From positions 1 through 64,000 of the forward strand of contig LADM01000041.1 of NCBI GenBank assembly GCA_000961645.1: DNA of 64,000 bases. The letters run 5' to 3'. The position numbers and the translations under genes are program-made. Positions within the stretch are counted from its first letter, which is position 1, and the number at the start of each line of letters is the position of its first letter. The stretch comes from Gammaproteobacteria bacterium BRH_c0. GTDB lineage: Bacteria; Pseudomonadota; Gammaproteobacteria; Pseudomonadales; Porticoccaceae. The notes under the pieces are model-generated. The model made no database searches. It saw nothing but the letters and a program-made list of their open reading frames with translations, and was not told the DNA's origin. Below are positions 60,422 through 64,000 of this stretch, in pieces.

Positions 60422-60470
60422 GAATGGGAGACGGGAGACAGAGCGCTCTTCCATCTCCCGTCTCTCGTTC
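60422..60470. repeat. Heptad-repeat palindrome E (GGGAGAY type), after the OlsF-like gene
   Basis: The left arm has GAAT and GGGAGAC twice (60426-60439); the right arm has ATCTCCC and GTCTCTC (60453-60466). The 20-nt arms pair with four mismatches around a nine-base loop. It is 32 nt past the stop of the acyltransferase gene. Fewer units than the other copies. Confidence 0.65.
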
Positions 60471-60502
60471 AATCATCCCCCGCTTATTTCAACGCACAGT
60501 GA

Positions 60503-62236
60503 TCAGTCGATGGCCGCAGAACAGTTGCCATCAATATAGCGCGCCCGCTTTTTCGGCTTGAGACGGGTCAGATCCACCATGATCAGGCCGTCCACACAAT
60601 CGCCAAAGGCGGGGTCCACATTGAATCCGGCGAACTGCACGCCATCTTCCAGGCAAATATCCGGGTACTGTTTGTAGAGGGTGGGCACACTCAGATTCAT
60701 ATGGGACAGCATGTTCTTGAGCTGGGAGAACTCTTCCTGGTAGTCAGTGCCGGGGAAAATGCTGGCCAGCTCTTCCCTGCGGCGGGGCGAAATGGCGTAG
60801 GGCAGGGTGGCGCTGGCGATGGGCTCGCGGGCAGGAAAGTGAACGGAGTAAAAATACACCAGCATTTCCATGGCCTGTTTCGGATAGCTGTTGCTGATGG
60901 AGACCGGGCCAAACAGGTAGCGGTACTGGGGATTTTTGCGCAGGAAAGCGCCAATGCCAAACCATAGGTAGTCGAGGCTGCGTTTGCCCCAGTAGCGCGG
61001 CTGCACAAAGCTGCGACCCAGTTCCAGCCCCTGTTGCAGATAGGGCTGGATGGCGGGGTTGAAGGAGAACAGGGTGGCGGAGTAGAGCTGGCTGGCGCCC
61101 AGTTGTTCAGCACTGCGACTGGCGTCGCAAAAGCGGTAGGCGCCGGCGATTTCCAGGTCTTTATCATCCCACAGGATCAGGTGGAAATAGTGCTGGTCGT
61201 AGTGGTCGGTGTCGCGCCGCAGGCCAGTACCTTCACCCACTGCGCGGAAAGTCATTTCCCGCAGGCGACCAATCTCGCGCATGATGCAGGAGTCGGCCTG
61301 GCAGCGGTACAGGTAGATCTGCTTGCCGTCGGCGGTGTCTCCCAGCAATTCGCAGCGGCGCATTTCCTCGCGCAGCTGGACGCGGTTTTCGGGATGGGCG
61401 ATGGCGGCCTCGGAGGCAAAAATACCGTCCTTGTCGTGGCCGATACGGTACACATGGCGGCGGAACAGCTGGGCCTTTTCCTTGATGGAGACGCCAACCC
61501 GCTGGTAATTGTCGAAGCTGACCGGCTGGCCGATACGGATATCGACACAATTTTTGGCCTGTTTAAACATTTCCCGCACCAGCCACAGGGTGGAAATGGG
61601 GCGGGCGAGAAACGACAGTGCATAGAAGAACCCCGAGTTGCGACCATCGACAAACACCGGCAGGATCGGGGCATTACAGGCTGCGGCGATGCGCAAAAAC
61701 CCCGTTTGCCATTTTCCATCCCGTACACCCTTGGCGCCCAGGCGGGAGACTTCTCCGGCGGGAAAGATAATCAGCGCGCCCTCGTTTTTGAGGTGTTGCT
61801 GGATGGCCTCCAAATTGCGCCGCGGGGTGTTGCCACCCATGTTGTCTACCGGCAGCAGCAGGGGGTGCAGCGGCTCCACCGCAGCGAGAATATCGTTGGC
61901 CACCACCTTGACGTCGCGGCGCATTTCACGCGCCAGCTTGAGCAGCGCCAGTCCGTCGAGTGAGCCGATGGGGTGATTGGCGACAATCACCACCCGACCG
62001 CGGGCGGGAATGCGTTCCCGCTCGTTGTCGCGGGTGGCGTAGCTGAACTGGAAGTAATCGAGCACCTGCTCGACAAAATCAAATCCCCGAAGGTGGGGCC
62101 AAGTGGTGGCGAATTGCTGGAATTCCCGTTCGTGAAACAGCAGGCGCAGGATTTTGGTGAGAGGTTTGGCGAGCAATGGCCGCTTTTGGCAGAAATCCGG
62201 GTAGCGGTCCTGCAGAAAGGTCTCGATATTGAGCAT
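60503..62236 (-). CDS. OlsF-like bifunctional acyltransferase (PlsC + GNAT/OlsB-like)
   Basis: 577 residues in two parts. The N-terminal lysophospholipid acyltransferase domain (about 70-280) has ANHPIGSLDGL (H-x4-D) and FPAGEVSRLGAKG. The C-terminal GNAT-type domain (about 290-560) resembles OlsB, with RLREMTFRAVGEGTGLRRD. This order matches OlsF, which makes ornithine lipids in two steps. The ATG at 62236 follows GGAGGAACCCC. The lipid product is inferred; glycine or other aminolipids are possible. Confidence 0.8.
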   Translation of the reverse strand: MLNIETFLQDRYPDFCQKRPLLAKPLTKILRLLFHEREFQQFATTWPHLRGFDFVEQVLDYFQFSYATRDNERERIPARGRVVIVANHPIGSLDGLALLKLAREMRRDVKVVANDILAAVEPLHPLLLPVDNMGGNTPRRNLEAIQQHLKNEGALIIFPAGEVSRLGAKGVRDGKWQTGFLRIAAACNAPILPVFVDGRNSGFFYALSFLARPISTLWLVREMFKQAKNCVDIRIGQPVSFDNYQRVGVSIKEKAQLFRRHVYRIGHDKDGIFASEAAIAHPENRVQLREEMRRCELLGDTADGKQIYLYRCQADSCIMREIGRLREMTFRAVGEGTGLRRDTDHYDQHYFHLILWDDKDLEIAGAYRFCDASRSAEQLGASQLYSATLFSFNPAIQPYLQQGLELGRSFVQPRYWGKRSLDYLWFGIGAFLRKNPQYRYLFGPVSISNSYPKQAMEMLVYFYSVHFPAREPIASATLPYAISPRRREELASIFPGTDYQEEFSQLKNMLSHMNLSVPTLYKQYPDICLEDGVQFAGFNVDPAFGDCVDGLIMVDLTRLKPKKRARYIDGNCSAAID

Positions 62237-62300
62237 GGGGTTCCTCCACAAGATGGGGGAACCCTAAGGGGGGAATTTGACAGTATTGTGACGGGACAGC

Positions 62301-62369
62301 GGGAGACGTCTGAATGGGAGATGGGAGACGGGGCTTTTCCATCTCCCGTCTCCCGTTAAAACATCTCCC
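62301..62369. repeat. Heptad-repeat palindrome F (GGGAGAY type), after suhB
   Basis: The left arm (62301-62331) is GGGAGAC, an 8-nt spacer GTCTGAAT, GGGAGAT, GGGAGAC, GG. The right arm (62339-62369) is its near reverse complement with six differences in 31, five of them C/T. The loop is seven bases. It begins 3 nt past the suhB stop on the minus strand. Confidence 0.78.
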
Positions 62370-62372
62370 CGA

Positions 62373-63176
62373 CTATTTCAAATGCCCCAGGTGCTTCTGC
62401 ACCTGTTGCAGGGTTGGCTTGAACAACTTGGGCGTGGCAGCCACCACATGGCCGCTTTCCATATAGTCGTTGCCGCCCTGGAAGTCGCTGATCATGCCGC
62501 CCGCTTCTTTCACCAGCAGCACGCCGGCGGCGATATCCCAGGGTTTGAGGTGCATTTCCCAGAAGGCGTCAAAGCGGCCCGCGGCCAGGTATGCCAGGTC
62601 CAGAGAGGCAACGCCGAGGCGACGAATGCCCGAGGACTGCTCGGCCAGGGCCTTGAAGCACTCCAGGTAGGGGTCCATATGGGCGCTGGACGGCAGGTTG
62701 AAGGGCACGCCGGTGGCGATCAGGGCGCCGTTGAAATTGGTGCGACTGGTAACCCTGATGCGGCGGCCATTGAGCTGTGCACCGCGACCGCGACTGGCGG
62801 TAAATTCTTCCTGTTTGACAGGGTCAAAGACAACCGCGTGCTCCGGTTTGCCTTTGTAAAAACAGCCGATGGAAACCGCAAAGTGGGGAATGCCGCGGAT
62901 AAAGTTGGTGGTGCCGTCGAGGGGATCGATAATCCAGGTGTAGTCGCTGTTGGCGTTGCCGATATAGCCGGACTCTTCGCCGAGGATGCGATGATCCGGA
63001 AAGGCCTTGAGCAGCTGGCTGATAATTTCAGCCTCGGCAGCCTTGTCAACGTCGGTGACAAAGTCGTTGCGACCCTTCTCGTCGATCTGGACAAGGTCCA
63101 TGCGCTCCGCAGAACGAACTATTTTGTCGCCAGCGCTGCGTGCGGCACGCAGGGCGATATTGAGCATTGGTTCCAT
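62373..63176 (-). CDS. suhB: Inositol-1-monophosphatase SuhB
   Basis: 267 residues. Metal-dependent phosphatase with IDPLDGTTNFIRG and LGEESG; starts MEPMLNIALRAARSAGDKI, like E. coli MHPMLNIAVRAARKAG. Has an extra role in rRNA antitermination in E. coli. Divergent from trmJ, as in E. coli. Confidence 0.95.
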   Translation of the reverse strand: MEPMLNIALRAARSAGDKIVRSAERMDLVQIDEKGRNDFVTDVDKAAEAEIISQLLKAFPDHRILGEESGYIGNANSDYTWIIDPLDGTTNFIRGIPHFAVSIGCFYKGKPEHAVVFDPVKQEEFTASRGRGAQLNGRRIRVTSRTNFNGALIATGVPFNLPSSAHMDPYLECFKALAEQSSGIRRLGVASLDLAYLAAGRFDAFWEMHLKPWDIAAGVLLVKEAGGMISDFQGGNDYMESGHVVAATPKLFKPTLQQVQKHLGHLK

Positions 63177-63310
63177 AGGCTGAATTTAAAGAGCGAGTAA
63201 AAGGGCGCGCATTGTAGCAGACTCAATCTGAAGGTGTTTGAGAAAAGCGCCCGCCATGCTGGTAGAATGCCCGCCCCCGAAGATGTCCAAAACCCTGTAG
63301 ATAGACGCCA

Positions 63311-64000
63311 ATGAATAGCCAGTTGCTCGACAAGATCCGCATCGTGTTGGTGAACACCACCCATCCCGGCAATATCGGTGGAGCGGTGCGCGCCATGAAG
63401 AATATGGGGCTCAGTCAGCTTTATCTGGTGTCGCCCCTGAATTTTCCCGCCGACAAGGCGGTATGGCGCTCGGCGGGTGCCGCCGATCTGCTGGAAAAGG
63501 CCATTGTGGTGGACACGCTCGATGAGGCCCTGGCAGGTTGCGGGCTGGTGGTGGGCACCAGCGCCCGGGACCGGCGTATTCCCTGGCCCATGCTCAATCC
63601 CCGCGAGTGCGGCGAACGGGTGGTGCGCGAGGCGGCCACTCACCCGGTGGCGATTGTTTTCGGTCGAGAGGATCGCGGCCTGACCAACGATGAATTGCAA
63701 AAGTGCACCTATCACGTCCATATCCCCGCCAACCCGGAGTACAGCTCGCTGAATCTGGCGGCGGCGGTGCAGGTGCTCAGCTATGAAGTGCGTATGGCGT
63801 TCTTGACCGGATCGGATCTGCCCCTGGTGCAGGAGTGGGATCAGCCGCCCGCGCGGGCGGAGGATATCGAAATGTATTTTCAGCACCTGGAGCAGGCTCT
63901 GGTGGATATCGATTTTCACAACCGCGACAACCCGCGCCAGACCATGACCCGCCTGCGGCGCCTGTATGGTCGCATCCGTCTCGACGAGATGGAATTGAGT
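63311..64000 (+). CDS. trmJ: tRNA (cytidine/uridine-2'-O-)-methyltransferase TrmJ, 3' end missing
   Basis: 230 codons present, running off the window; homologues are about 245-260 residues, so roughly 15-30 residues are missing. SPOUT fold with IRIVLVNTTHPGNIGGAVRAM at the start (in part) and VFGREDRGLTNDEL plus IPANPEYSSLNLAAAVQV near the knot. Methylates position 32 of several tRNAs. ATG at 63311. Confidence 0.93.
   Translation, partial: MNSQLLDKIRIVLVNTTHPGNIGGAVRAMKNMGLSQLYLVSPLNFPADKAVWRSAGAADLLEKAIVVDTLDEALAGCGLVVGTSARDRRIPWPMLNPRECGERVVREAATHPVAIVFGREDRGLTNDELQKCTYHVHIPANPEYSSLNLAAAVQVLSYEVRMAFLTGSDLPLVQEWDQPPARAEDIEMYFQHLEQALVDIDFHNRDNPRQTMTRLRRLYGRIRLDEMELS

Overview
The window is chromosomal DNA of about 58-60% GC from a marine-type gammaproteobacterium. 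The gene orders ispB/rplU-rpmA-obg-proB, ruvCAB-ybgC-tolQRAB-pal-cpoB-queE-queC-tRNA-Lys, uvrA/MFS/ssb, and tatCBA-hisEI-ubiB-ubiJ-ubiE are those of Pseudomonadales/Cellvibrionales. A Rieske oxygenase cluster with its own TonB receptor, several short-chain dehydrogenases (SDRs), a sulfotransferase and a PHA-system protein would suit an oligotrophic marine lineage such as Halieaceae or Spongiibacteraceae. The taxonomic placement is inference from synteny.

Layout. 1-9000 is accessory and catabolic: a luciferase-like flavin monooxygenase divergent from a GntR regulator with two identical operator-like palindromes between them, a TonB-dependent receptor, a Rieske oxygenase alpha subunit, an amidohydrolase, an SDR and a cupin. 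9400-21300 mixes housekeeping and accessory genes: a DksA-like zinc-finger protein, a small heat-shock protein with a candidate sigma-32 promoter and hairpin leader, a pteridine reductase overlapping cca, zntB, a YdeP-type molybdoenzyme, a four-gene polar amino-acid ABC transporter, and a phosphotransferase-SDR pair. 21300-22800 is a small AT-richer island with a widespread palindromic repeat, a lipoprotein and a hicAB toxin-antitoxin pair. 22800-50300 is almost entirely core: uvrA, galE, a YajR-like transporter, ssb, fabB/fabA, galU, manB, pntB/AB/AA, ispB, rplU, rpmA, obg, proB, ruvCAB, tol-pal, queE/queC. 50350-54600 is accessory again (tRNA-Lys, tRNA-Arg, sulfotransferase, thioesterase, two SDRs). 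54800-64000 holds a PHA-system protein, tatCBA, hisE/hisI, ubiB/ubiJ/ubiE, an OlsF-like bifunctional acyltransferase, suhB and the start of trmJ.

The most unusual signal is non-coding. Six inverted-repeat elements sit 1-32 nt after stop codons (ssb, manB, proB, ruvA, olsF-like, suhB). Their arms are built from 7-nt units, normally four per arm with the second unit divergent. Four copies use GGGAGAY units, one uses TCTGACG/TCGGAAG units and one uses NNNCACG units. The architecture is conserved while the primary sequence differs. I know of no named element that matches. Two other palindromic repeats (1-60 and 21432-21513) belong to types common across many proteobacteria.

Functionally the window joins envelope maintenance (Tol-Pal, Tat, aminolipid-type acyltransferase, FabA/FabB), recombination and repair (UvrA, SSB, RuvABC), tRNA modification (QueC/E, Cca, TrmJ), ubiquinone synthesis (UbiB/E/J, IspB), and uptake and oxidation of hydrophobic or aromatic compounds (TonB receptor, Rieske oxygenase, flavin monooxygenase, SDRs).
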